The translations under genes were made by a program, and so were the position numbers. Source: Runella sp. CRIBMP (GTDB taxonomy: Bacteria; Bacteroidota; Bacteroidia; Cytophagales; Spirosomataceae). From it: a DNA stretch of 64,000 nt. The stretch is taken from assembly GCF_009905605.1 (NCBI RefSeq), contig NZ_JAAAKZ010000002.1, forward strand, positions 992,001 through 1,056,000, read 5' to 3'. Within the stretch, counting starts at the first letter, position 1, and every line of letters starts with the position of its first letter. Of this stretch, positions 9,444-17,668 are shown one piece after another. The notes below the pieces were generated by a model. The model did not search any database, had not been told where the DNA came from, and saw only the letters and a program-made list of their open reading frames with translations.

Positions 9444-12400
9444 TCTTTCCTGATTTTAAAGGTGTACCGAGTTTCGGTCCGAACCACTTCCATTACATAA
9501 AATCCCGAAGGAAGGCTACTTATATCCCAATCGTGTTGTAAGTTACTGAAAGTAATCTTTTTTACCACGCTTCCTTTTAAGTCAAACATTCGCACTTCTG
9601 TTCTCACATTTGTAGGCAAATTATCCCGAAGCTGAATCGTCAATTTATTGGCCGCTGGGTTGGGAAAAACCGTCACTGCGGGGCGACCCATGCTGTCTGC
9701 TTCTATCGCAACTACGCGTTTGAGGGAAATTCTGGAACTTTGCACACCGCTCAACGTACCCGCCCCGCAAGCACCCGTCACTCCCTGAAAAGTGAAGGTC
9801 GTTTCATTTTCAATCCGAAAACTCAAGGTGGTATCGCCAGCATTTCGGACCGATCGGCTTCCGCCGCTGAAATTAAGCGTGAAAGGGCCACTTCCCTGCA
9901 CCCGAACCCGAACGTTGAGATTATCGCCCGATTTTCTGAACACCACCGAAGTGTCGCCACGCGGGCTAATCATCTGAGCAGAAGCCCGTTGCAATACCGT
10001 TAGCGCGCCACTTTGTGCCTTTACTGCATCTGATACTTCCACCTGCAATCGATAATCAGCCCCCGCAGGAGTAGCATCAGGTATTCGCACCGACAAAGGG
10101 CTTGCGGCTCCGCTGCCTAAACTGCCACCGATTTTTTGTCCAGTGCTATTGGTCAAAAAAACGTTAAAAGTAGCTACGCCATTACTGGGTTGTTTTACAA
10201 AACTCACGCTGATGTTTGCCCCAGGACACACTACTTCAGGGTTGGCGGATACAGTTGTTATGCCCGTTACGGGCTGATTAGAAACCGTAATCATTAGCTC
10301 ATTTTTTGCCTCACAACCGTTGGCCTTTACTGTAACAACATAGTTCCCGCTCATACCGACGGTCGCGTTAGCAATGGTTGGATTTTGCAGAGTAGACATA
10401 AATCCATTAGGACCCGTCCACGCATAGGTATATCCCGTTCCAGACGGTGCTTTCAATTGGATGGTTTCCCCCGATACGTAACTGGTACGATTGGTCGCAT
10501 CAACGGCGTTGGGGATTTGATTGATTGAGAGTTGAATACTGTCTTTGGCGGTTCCGCAGGAGCTCGTCCCCGTGACGATATAATACCCCGGAATCGTGGA
10601 AGTCAACATCGGAGACTGGGAAGAATTTGTATAACCCGCGGGGCCTTTCCAACTGTACATCGTAAATCCAGCAGACGACGTAAGGGTTACGGGTGCACCG
10701 CTGCAAACAGACAAAGATTTGAGGCCGTTGGCGGTAGCGGCAATGACTGGCGTGGAAGTGACCGTAAATACATCACTATTTTCCAGACTGTTGGCAACTG
10801 GCATACTGCTTTTTACCCGAATTCGGTAGCGCCCATTGGGTAGCCCCGTAGGTACAACAATGGAAATTGGACTGGCGGTAGCTCCAGGAAAATTGGTTAA
10901 AACTACAGAGGTACCTGCCTCGTTAAGAATATCAGCGGTAAATACATTGCCCGCGGTAAAAGTACCCGTTGTGGTAAAACTTATTCGCAAAGTATCTTTT
11001 ACGCACAAAGAACTACGATTTAGGCTCGGTTTTGAAATGGTTACAGACTGGGGCGGGTTTCCGTTGGCATCCAACACCTGAGCATAAATATCAGCCGTAC
11101 AAGTACTATTCCTGTTTCGTTCATCACGCCATAAAAAAAACAGCGCATTGCTGTTCAGCACCGAAAGCCGCCCCCCCGTTTTGTTTCCAGAGGCGTTGCT
11201 CACAATTTTGCCGTTGTCTCCCCACTCCCTAACGCCTTCACTTGAGTTGTTATCAAACCTGATTACTTGTCCGTAAAGTTCTCCATTGTCTCGGTTTTCG
11301 CCCACAAATAAGTATTTCTCAGGGCTATCGGCAATTTTAATTCCTTCAAAAGTGGGGTCTCCGCCGTGATTTCGTAAGGTAATGGGGGTTTCAGCGCTGG
11401 TTGCGGTGTTTCCCAAGTAACGACGCACGATTTGACGGTTATTCCGGGTGTTGATAAAAGCCACGTTTAAACTAAACTGTCCGCTATTGCCGACCATTTT
11501 CGACCCTCCAATTTGATCACCAACGCCGATATCGGTAGTACCCAACGAAGCGCCCGACGTTGGGTTAATACGGTGCGCTTTAATTGTTTTTCCTGCCCCT
11601 GAGCCAGACACTGAATAGACACAAATAGGATTGCTATCATCAAAGCTTGGCTGAACACCCATATTTTGGGGGTCAGGCAAGCTGCCAAGGTACTGGGCAT
11701 TTCCGCCCCATTCTTTAGAAATGGTTGTACCGTTTAGGGCATACTTATATTTCCTGACCGCTATGGTAGTGTTTCTGTCGATAAACGAAACAAAGAGCCG
11801 TTCTCCCTGTGCGTATACACGAGGGGTTGTTTGGTCGCCAGCGTCTCCTTCCACGAAATACGCCGTGGGGGCGGTTCGGTTGGAGGCATCCAATATGGCA
11901 ATTCGTAAATCCGTTAAGGTAACGAGACTCCCCCCTCCGCCCCGGTTTAAGTCCAATGGGTTGTTTTTTTGCGCCCACGTTATCACTACTTTGCTGCCTC
12001 CATCTCGGATAAAATGAGCATCAAACGAAACACCTGGAGCAGTTGTCCCATAATTATACCCTAGATTCAACCCACGATTTTCGTTGCCGTTGTTCGGAAT
12101 TTTGGTGGTGCCGTCGTTAAAGGAAATGATTTGGTACTGCAAATACGTGGTCAAACCTCCTTGAATTACGAGGGTAGTATTGACGTTATAAATCACAAAA
12201 ACATCATCGGAGCCAGCGGCTTTCAGCAATTTCATCCCCGAAAAACCTTCTTTCGTACAGTCACCGAAAGTATAGCGAAACAATTCCTTTTTGGCAAATG
12301 CAACGGTCCCATCCGCTCGGTAGCGTTGCGCAAACATGATGGACGCATTGCCAATGCTTTCGGCCCAAGTTACCAACACACTGCCGTCGTCTCCCCCTAC

Positions 12401-12538
12401 TGCACCGTACGCAAATGTGTGCATGGCCCCTGCGCTGACGCGGGTGTTTTGGCCCAGATTGCTATTCCACTGCGCCCAACCGCCGATTGCGACTCCCATC
12501 AAAAAAAGCAAAAGCCATCCTCTGATTATCTTTGTCAT
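9440..12538 (-). CDS. T9SS-sorted secreted protein with Ig-like/PKD-type domains
   Basis: A 1032-residue secreted protein. The signal peptide is about 1-22 (ending GGWAQ). Residues of about 30-490 look like a beta-propeller or WD-like set (repeated phrases on ALVTWAES, FVSFIDRN, FLWRDERN). Then come several Ig/PKD-like modules (about 495-930; 'YSWKGPAGYTNSSQSP' and 'YAWTGPNGFMSTLQNP' are close copies). The last 80 residues form a type A T9SS sorting domain: VFPNPAANKLTI, MFDLKGSVVKKI, LPSGFYVMEV, ending KIRKE. Such proteins cross the outer membrane by T9SS and are usually anchored at the cell surface. It is the first gene of the envelope run and lies 74 bases after the PP2C gene. Ligand unknown. 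Confidence 0.85.
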   Translation of the reverse strand: MTKIIRGWLLLFLMGVAIGGWAQWNSNLGQNTRVSAGAMHTFAYGAVGGDDGSVLVTWAESIGNASIMFAQRYRADGTVAFAKKELFRYTFGDCTKEGFSGMKLLKAAGSDDVFVIYNVNTTLVIQGGLTTYLQYQIISFNDGTTKIPNNGNENRGLNLGYNYGTTAPGVSFDAHFIRDGGSKVVITWAQKNNPLDLNRGGGGSLVTLTDLRIAILDASNRTAPTAYFVEGDAGDQTTPRVYAQGERLFVSFIDRNTTIAVRKYKYALNGTTISKEWGGNAQYLGSLPDPQNMGVQPSFDDSNPICVYSVSGSGAGKTIKAHRINPTSGASLGTTDIGVGDQIGGSKMVGNSGQFSLNVAFINTRNNRQIVRRYLGNTATSAETPITLRNHGGDPTFEGIKIADSPEKYLFVGENRDNGELYGQVIRFDNNSSEGVREWGDNGKIVSNASGNKTGGRLSVLNSNALFFLWRDERNRNSTCTADIYAQVLDANGNPPQSVTISKPSLNRSSLCVKDTLRISFTTTGTFTAGNVFTADILNEAGTSVVLTNFPGATASPISIVVPTGLPNGRYRIRVKSSMPVANSLENSDVFTVTSTPVIAATANGLKSLSVCSGAPVTLTSSAGFTMYSWKGPAGYTNSSQSPMLTSTIPGYYIVTGTSSCGTAKDSIQLSINQIPNAVDATNRTSYVSGETIQLKAPSGTGYTYAWTGPNGFMSTLQNPTIANATVGMSGNYVVTVKANGCEAKNELMITVSNQPVTGITTVSANPEVVCPGANISVSFVKQPSNGVATFNVFLTNSTGQKIGGSLGSGAASPLSVRIPDATPAGADYRLQVEVSDAVKAQSGALTVLQRASAQMISPRGDTSVVFRKSGDNLNVRVRVQGSGPFTLNFSGGSRSVRNAGDTTLSFRIENETTFTFQGVTGACGAGTLSGVQSSRISLKRVVAIEADSMGRPAVTVFPNPAANKLTIQLRDNLPTNVRTEVRMFDLKGSVVKKITFSNLQHDWDISSLPSGFYVMEVVRTETRYTFKIRKE

Positions 12539-12612
12539 ATTTTATCGCATCAATAACTCCTCTGCTACCGTTTTCTCAAAACCCAAAATCACGATTTTTT
12601 CTACTTTAGGGA

Positions 12613-13869
12613 TTATCTTCCCGGTGTTTTTTTTGTGCTGGCTGCCGTATCTTTTTTACTTTTCCCAAAGGCCGTTTCGTTCGGAGTAACACCCCCAAAC
12701 GGCACAGCCGCTGAATCTAACGCCGCTGCCTTTTTAAGGGCTTTTATCTTGGGGGATAAATGAGGTGGCACTTTTACCACTGGAAAAGCGGTCAAAGGTG
12801 CCGATTCGGATTCACTCGCAATGGACGTATCCACGGAGCTAAGTGTATCGATTTCTTGTGTAACCACGGGCACGACCGTTGCCGAGACCGTTGACTTTGG
12901 TTTATTTTTATTAAGAAAAAAGATACCCAAAGAAACCATAGTTATCAAAACCAAGCCCCCTAAATACCAAAGTCCTCGGTTGCTTTTGGGCGTTTCGGGC
13001 GGTGTTGAAGAAACTAGGGCGACGGTATCGGGCGCTGCCGACTTAAACTTCATGGTATTATCGGCATTCTGGGCCATGGCCTGCATGGGTTCAATCCACT
13101 CTTTTGCGGCGTCAGCAAGTTCGTTGTTGGCCACCTGAATTAAATACCCAGAATAATTATCCCGCGTGTTGCCGTCACAAAGATTAAGAATCAGTTGAAG
13201 TTTGCGGGGATTGGTTTCTTCACTTCCCAAAATTTGAGAAAGTGCGTCATCGTTCACATTTTCTAGTACCCCGTCAGTACACTGAAAAAAGTAATCTCCA
13301 GGAAGGACATCAGTCAACGAATGGATTTCGATTTTGGTGTCTCGGTGTGACCCTTGAATAGCCCGCATGATTACGTTCCGCTCTGGGTGATTTTGGGCTT
13401 GCTCGGCAGAAATCAATCCTGATTTTAGTAGAAAATTGACTTTGGAATGGTCCTCACTTTTATAAATAATCGTCCCGTTTCTGATTTGATAAATACGGCT
13501 GTCGCCAATGTGCCCGACGTGGACGGCATCTTCCCCGAAAGCCACCAACGTAAAAGTCGTCGCCATTCCTTTGAGTAGGTGCTGAACGGCCAGCATCTCA
13601 TCAAACTTTTGCTGAACGTGCCCAAGCGCTTCACCGATAACCTCCTCCGAGAAGTCGGAATCTGTATGGGTGTTGAGATAATCTGAAAAACCAGACACGG
13701 CGATGTGACTGGCCAATTCTCCCTTTTGGGCACCTCCTACCCCATCACAAACAATAAAAAAGCGGTTTTGAGGCGTGGCCATGCCAACTTCAGGATACAC
13801 CGAATCCTCATTATTTTCGCGCTGTCCCTGAAACGTAAAGCCCAAAGGCGGGTAGATACTATACGGCAT
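12613..13869 (-). CDS. PP2C-family Ser/Thr protein phosphatase with membrane anchor
   Basis: A 418-residue protein. Residues 1-250 form a PP2C (PPM, Stp1-like) domain that removes phosphate from Ser/Thr using two metal ions: the motifs are ENNEDS (18-23), CDGVGG (41-46), HIGDSR (120-125), TDG (198-200) and the metal-binding D of RDNYSG (near 237). A linker leads to one transmembrane helix (about 300-319, YLGGLVLITMVSLGIFFL), then a Thr/Ser/Pro-rich tail that would lie outside the inner membrane. A membrane-bound phosphatase matches the membrane-bound kinase encoded at 19,080 and would reverse its action. It sits in the same strand run as two FHA proteins, the natural readers of phosphothreonine. 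Confidence 0.93.
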   Translation of the reverse strand: MPYSIYPPLGFTFQGQRENNEDSVYPEVGMATPQNRFFIVCDGVGGAQKGELASHIAVSGFSDYLNTHTDSDFSEEVIGEALGHVQQKFDEMLAVQHLLKGMATTFTLVAFGEDAVHVGHIGDSRIYQIRNGTIIYKSEDHSKVNFLLKSGLISAEQAQNHPERNVIMRAIQGSHRDTKIEIHSLTDVLPGDYFFQCTDGVLENVNDDALSQILGSEETNPRKLQLILNLCDGNTRDNYSGYLIQVANNELADAAKEWIEPMQAMAQNADNTMKFKSAAPDTVALVSSTPPETPKSNRGLWYLGGLVLITMVSLGIFFLNKNKPKSTVSATVVPVVTQEIDTLSSVDTSIASESESAPLTAFPVVKVPPHLSPKIKALKKAAALDSAAVPFGGVTPNETAFGKSKKDTAASTKKTPGR

Positions 13870-13917
13870 CGTATAACTGGCTAAATAAGTAAAATCAATA
13901 GATTAAGCGCCTAATTA

Positions 13918-14649
13918 TTACCAAATGATGGTTTGGGAATAGTCCGTCCCCTGCACGTTTCGGGCGGCATCTCTGGCATTGCTTGCCGCCTTGGTCGTCT
14001 GTAAAACCACTTTGGTTCGTCCCATCTGAATGGTATCGTTATCTTCCAGATAAATCAAATCTTCGGGCTCCAATTTTATCTTACGCATCGGGTCTTTGGC
14101 CCCCATCACAAATGTTCCGTTGCGACTTCCTGCCTCGGCAATCAGGTACTGAAACTGGCCAAATTTATCACGGGTTACTTCAATGACCGCGTGCCGCCGA
14201 CTCATCATCACGTCGTTTGTATCAATCAGTATGTCTGCCGTTGGCAATGAGCTTTTGCGCCCAACCACGTTGGGACCAATGCGTAAAGGATGCGTTTGAG
14301 CAGCAGCGTTTTCGTCGTGAACCACCAAAAATCCGACGGTCCCCGTTTGTTGAAAAATATCATTTTGCGCTTTGTTGTCGTCGGCAGAGGGTTGGGCAAA
14401 CAAGGGATTGCTCCCTCCCGCCGACTTTGTAACGTGCTGAAAACCCGTGGGAGGCGACAGCGGTGGCATAAATTCGTTGGTTGGCGGCGCGGGAGGCATT
14501 CCCGCTTCTTGCGTCACGACAAAAATGCACTTTTCGGGTTTTTGTTGTACACAGTTAAGCTTGGCCGGGCTGCCGGGCAAGAGCTTGACTGGCGATTGTC
14601 CTTTTTTGGTGTGCTGACACTCCTTGCAACGAAAAACGTACTCAAACAT
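13918..14649 (-). CDS. FHA-domain protein with N-terminal zinc-ribbon-like segment
   Basis: A 243-residue cytoplasmic protein. The N-terminus has four Cys spaced as C8-x2-C11 and C33-x7-C41, probably a zinc-binding ribbon. A Pro-rich linker (50-120) follows. A full FHA domain (about 120-220) has the conserved GR (130-131), SRRH (150-153) and N177-G, the residues that bind phosphothreonine peptides. FHA domains dock phosphorylated partners, so this is a likely reader of the kinase encoded at 19,080. The gene lies 48 bases upstream of the PP2C phosphatase gene. Confidence 0.9.
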   Translation of the reverse strand: MFEYVFRCKECQHTKKGQSPVKLLPGSPAKLNCVQQKPEKCIFVVTQEAGMPPAPPTNEFMPPLSPPTGFQHVTKSAGGSNPLFAQPSADDNKAQNDIFQQTGTVGFLVVHDENAAAQTHPLRIGPNVVGRKSSLPTADILIDTNDVMMSRRHAVIEVTRDKFGQFQYLIAEAGSRNGTFVMGAKDPMRKIKLEPEDLIYLEDNDTIQMGRTKVVLQTTKAASNARDAARNVQGTDYSQTIIW

Positions 14650-14701
14650 AAGGAACCTATCAATAGATAAAACCTAATTTTCTCAAGGGAGAGACCCACT
14701 T

Positions 14702-15448
14702 TTAGGTGTTTGTAAATAAATCATCCAGCGAATCTAAGTGATAACTTTCGGGAGGGTTCAACAACCCAGCGGCGGGCTCTAGCTGTCCGGCAGAGTGGTC
14801 GTGGTGCGGCAATGGTGAATGTTCCAAATTTGCCACTTCCACATGACCTTCATGCCCCAGAAGCGTATCTTCGGGCAGTTCACTTTCTACGTAGGGTTTT
14901 ACCAAAGAAACATAATCCTCTTTATTCTCGGGCGTCATGCCCGTCCATTCTTCGGCAGTATAGGTGTTATACCACTGCCCATGCCATTCAAAAATCCCTC
15001 CTGGCCCCACTTGCGCCCGGGCGGTATCAAACGCTTCTTTAAAAGGCACATCCTGTTTTACTTCTGCTACTTCCAGTATGGGCGCAGCCTGTCCCGTTGG
15101 CTCCGCAGCAGGTGGGGTAAGAGGCGGCACGACATACGCTATTTCCGACGGTTTTTCAGTTACCGCTGCATTGACAATCTCTGTCGTAATTCCACTCGAT
15201 GTTTCCATCACCTCGGCTACTTCGGTAGGTTCCTGATTCATAGCCCACCATGACACAAAGGCAATATTGCCCACCATGACAATGCCCGCCCCCGCCATTT
15301 CGGTCGGTGTCATTTTATCGGGGCTGAATATTCTGGGTAACTCACGGGCAGGCGAAGCCCCCGCCTGAGGCTGTGGTTGCGGCTTGGGTTGTTGCGGTTG
15401 GGCCTCCTCTTTCTTGTGAAAGCCCAACATTCCAGTTTCATCCAACAT
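14702..15448 (-). CDS. Membrane protein with GPGG domain (first of a pair)
   Basis: A 248-residue protein; the start chosen is the ATG at 15448, which avoids overlap with the upstream gene (longer frames begin at 15493). A Gln/Pro-rich cytoplasmic N-terminus (15-40) precedes one transmembrane helix (about 52-70, AGIVMVGNIAFVSWWAM). After a Pro-rich linker comes a compact domain of about 50 residues (134-185) with FKEAFDTARAQVGPGG, then FEWHGQWYNTYTAEEW. The protein ends with a His-rich segment and the tail DSLDDLFTNT. The domain and the DDLFT tail recur in the protein encoded just upstream. The family is unknown to me; similar GPGG segments seem to be common in Cytophagales. The C-terminal domain probably faces the periplasm. 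Confidence 0.8.
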   Translation of the reverse strand: MLDETGMLGFHKKEEAQPQQPKPQPQPQAGASPARELPRIFSPDKMTPTEMAGAGIVMVGNIAFVSWWAMNQEPTEVAEVMETSSGITTEIVNAAVTEKPSEIAYVVPPLTPPAAEPTGQAAPILEVAEVKQDVPFKEAFDTARAQVGPGGIFEWHGQWYNTYTAEEWTGMTPENKEDYVSLVKPYVESELPEDTLLGHEGHVEVANLEHSPLPHHDHSAGQLEPAAGLLNPPESYHLDSLDDLFTNT

Positions 15449-15461
15449 AACTGTAATTTTA

Positions 15462-16832
15462 TTAAACTGTGAATAAATCGTCCGTTGACACATCGGTATC
15501 TGGCACCACAGGCGTGTCGTGTGCGCCGTATCCTGATGTATAATTTAGGTGTGTTTCTACCGCATCCTCATGGCCCGGAATGTCAATAATCGGAGCCTTT
15601 TCGTAGGCTTCACTTTGGGCCATAATGGGCTGACCGTCTAGGCCAATCGGTACGGCGGTTTCGAGCGTATTATTGCCATCGGTGTCCAGCAAAGCCAGAT
15701 CAGGTTTGCCATTTTTGTCGGTATCAACGAGGGCAATCTCTGCCTGTATATCGGTATCTTTATTGACCAATGCGGTTTCGGCGTATCCGTCTCCATCGGT
15801 GTCTAAATCCACCACTTCCGACGCCTCGTTAAGACTCGACAATGAGTTGGCCACGGTTGAGGTGGGCGCGTCTGGGGCTGGATGCATGGGCACTTGCCAG
15901 GGATTTTCCAAGGTTTCAGCTTTATCTTCCAATACCTGCCCTTCGTCAGATACCGGGATGGCGGTTTCGAGTTTTCCGTCGTTGTTTTTGTCAACGTACA
16001 TAAAGCCTGATATACCTTCTCCCGGCTCATCTTTGATGACCACATCGGCTAGACCGTCGTGGTTATGATCTGCCATGGTGGTTTCTTCAATACCGTCGTT
16101 GTCGGTATCCAATTTAACAATATCTGGCTGCAATTCTACCACTGGCGCTTCGTTTTCTACTTCCACTGGATTGATAATTGGCTCAATACGCGTCGTAAAA
16201 TCCGCCTGTAGTTCCTGAGGCATGGCATTCCATTCTTCGATGGAGTACGTGCTGTACCATTGACCTTTGTATTCAAAAAGTCCACCCGGCCCTACTTGAT
16301 CTCGCGCCTCAATAAATGCTTCCTTAAACGCGGAATCATCGCTTATTTCGGCAATTTTAATCTCATCTGGCACCACTGGCAGAGGCTGTGGTTCTGGCTC
16401 TGGTTGGGGAGCTGGCTTAGGCTTGGGCGCTCCTCCCGAAGGCTTGGGAGCGGGGGGCGGAGGCGGAGGAAGTGATGGTGACTCAACCACCGCCACTGGA
16501 GGTTCTATAAACTCTTCTTTGGGTAACTCAGGTACAATCGAATCGATGGGAGGCTGCACGGCGGGTTTCACTGGCACGGGCGTATCGTCTCCTTCAAAAA
16601 CGGTCCATGAAATAAATCCTATACTCCCTACCGCTACCGCACCAATCGCCAACGCTCCCGCCACTTTAGAATAATCTTTGGGAGCTTTTGGCTTTGCCGC
16701 CGGGGCGGGTGGCGTAGCAGCAGGCGGCGGTGTAGACGCTTGAGGAGGCAAATTAGGGGGCGAGAGCGGCGGCGTTTTTTGAGCAGGCTCATTAGGCCCA
16801 CCAAAAAACTGGGTGTGTTCATTAAGGCTCAT
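15462..16832 (-). CDS. Membrane protein with GPGG domain and acidic Ca-like repeats (second of a pair)
   Basis: A 456-residue protein. A Pro/Ala-rich N-terminus (20-52) is followed by one transmembrane helix (about 57-78, VAGALAIGAVAVGSIGFISW) and a very Pro-rich stalk (85-155). The GPGG domain (about 164-225; FKEAFIEARDQVGPGG, GQWYSTYSIEEW) matches the neighbouring protein. The next part (238-400) has five or six acidic repeats of DxDxDG type (DTDNDGIEE, DHNHDGLAD, DKNNDGKLE, DTDGDGYAE, DTDKNGKPD, DTDGNNTLE), like calcium-binding loops. The tail is DTDVSTDDLFTV. The protein probably reaches across the periplasm. Role unknown. Confidence 0.82.
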   Translation of the reverse strand: MSLNEHTQFFGGPNEPAQKTPPLSPPNLPPQASTPPPAATPPAPAAKPKAPKDYSKVAGALAIGAVAVGSIGFISWTVFEGDDTPVPVKPAVQPPIDSIVPELPKEEFIEPPVAVVESPSLPPPPPPAPKPSGGAPKPKPAPQPEPEPQPLPVVPDEIKIAEISDDSAFKEAFIEARDQVGPGGLFEYKGQWYSTYSIEEWNAMPQELQADFTTRIEPIINPVEVENEAPVVELQPDIVKLDTDNDGIEETTMADHNHDGLADVVIKDEPGEGISGFMYVDKNNDGKLETAIPVSDEGQVLEDKAETLENPWQVPMHPAPDAPTSTVANSLSSLNEASEVVDLDTDGDGYAETALVNKDTDIQAEIALVDTDKNGKPDLALLDTDGNNTLETAVPIGLDGQPIMAQSEAYEKAPIIDIPGHEDAVETHLNYTSGYGAHDTPVVPDTDVSTDDLFTV

Positions 16833-16853
16833 TTATTTTCAGCGTTTAAAGGT

Positions 16854-17513
16854 TCAAGATTTTACCCAAATCGCTTTGCACTGTACACACAGGCGTTGCT
16901 TTTTGTGGTACTCGTAAGGAAAGCCGTACAACGAGCGGCTACATTTGGGGCACACGTACTGAATCTTAAAGTCGTTTTCGATATCGGTGACTAAATTCTG
17001 CGTTTTGGCCGATTTGTTTTTAGACATCAATTCACGAGCGGCCAAGCCTACCGCACTGCCTACTGCCGTACCCACGCCGGGTACAGGCACAAATAGAGTC
17101 CCCAAGAGGGCAGGCGCAATGATGACACAAGCCGTAATAAATGTATCCATGCTGTTATTGCCCCGGGCCTGTTGAAGCAATAATTGATACCTATCCCAGA
17201 CATCCTGCAACTTGCCAAATTCTAGGGAGTAATCATTGGGGTCGTCGCGGGTGGTGCGGGCAGCGTCGAGTATTTGTTGGAGGCTCAGGCGCTGGTCGGC
17301 CACCAAAATAATGTCGTTGTGATTGATACTTTTACGTTTGATGCGAAAACCGTTGACAAACGTACCGTTGGTAGAGCCTAAATCTTCGAGAACAACCGTA
17401 TTTTGAGCAGGGTTAATCACGGCCCGGGCGTGTTGGCCCGATACTCCCCTTGAGTTGAGTACCACCTGCCCCGGCAGCGGTTGTTGTCCTCGTCCGATTA
17501 GGATTACCTGCAT
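16854..17513 (-). CDS. FHA-domain protein with membrane segment and C-terminal zinc ribbon
   Basis: A 219-residue protein with three parts. A short FHA domain (1-75) has GRG (7-9), SGQH (25-28) and STNG (47-50), typical phosphothreonine-binding residues. A hydrophobic stretch with Gly/Pro (about 126-160, ACVIIAPALLGTL, VGTAVGSAVGL) could be one or two membrane helices. The C-terminus has CPKC (188-191) and CVQC (209-212), a probable zinc ribbon. The order is the reverse of the other FHA protein here, where the ribbon comes first. It is the first gene of the minus-strand run and starts 155 bases from the divergent FGE-like gene, so that gap holds the promoters of both directions. Confidence 0.85.
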   Translation of the reverse strand: MQVILIGRGQQPLPGQVVLNSRGVSGQHARAVINPAQNTVVLEDLGSTNGTFVNGFRIKRKSINHNDIILVADQRLSLQQILDAARTTRDDPNDYSLEFGKLQDVWDRYQLLLQQARGNNSMDTFITACVIIAPALLGTLFVPVPGVGTAVGSAVGLAARELMSKNKSAKTQNLVTDIENDFKIQYVCPKCSRSLYGFPYEYHKKQRLCVQCKAIWVKS

Positions 17514-17668
17514 TGGAGTTGTTTCGTTATTCGTTGTATTTCAGCGTATTGCTTACTGAGGGCTAATTTACGAAACAAATGAATATGCGCCCTAATCCTT
17601 TTTATCGAACGGTAAAAGATTCTTTGGCCCTACTCTGTTATCTTTAACAAAAAAAGCTATCTGTACTT

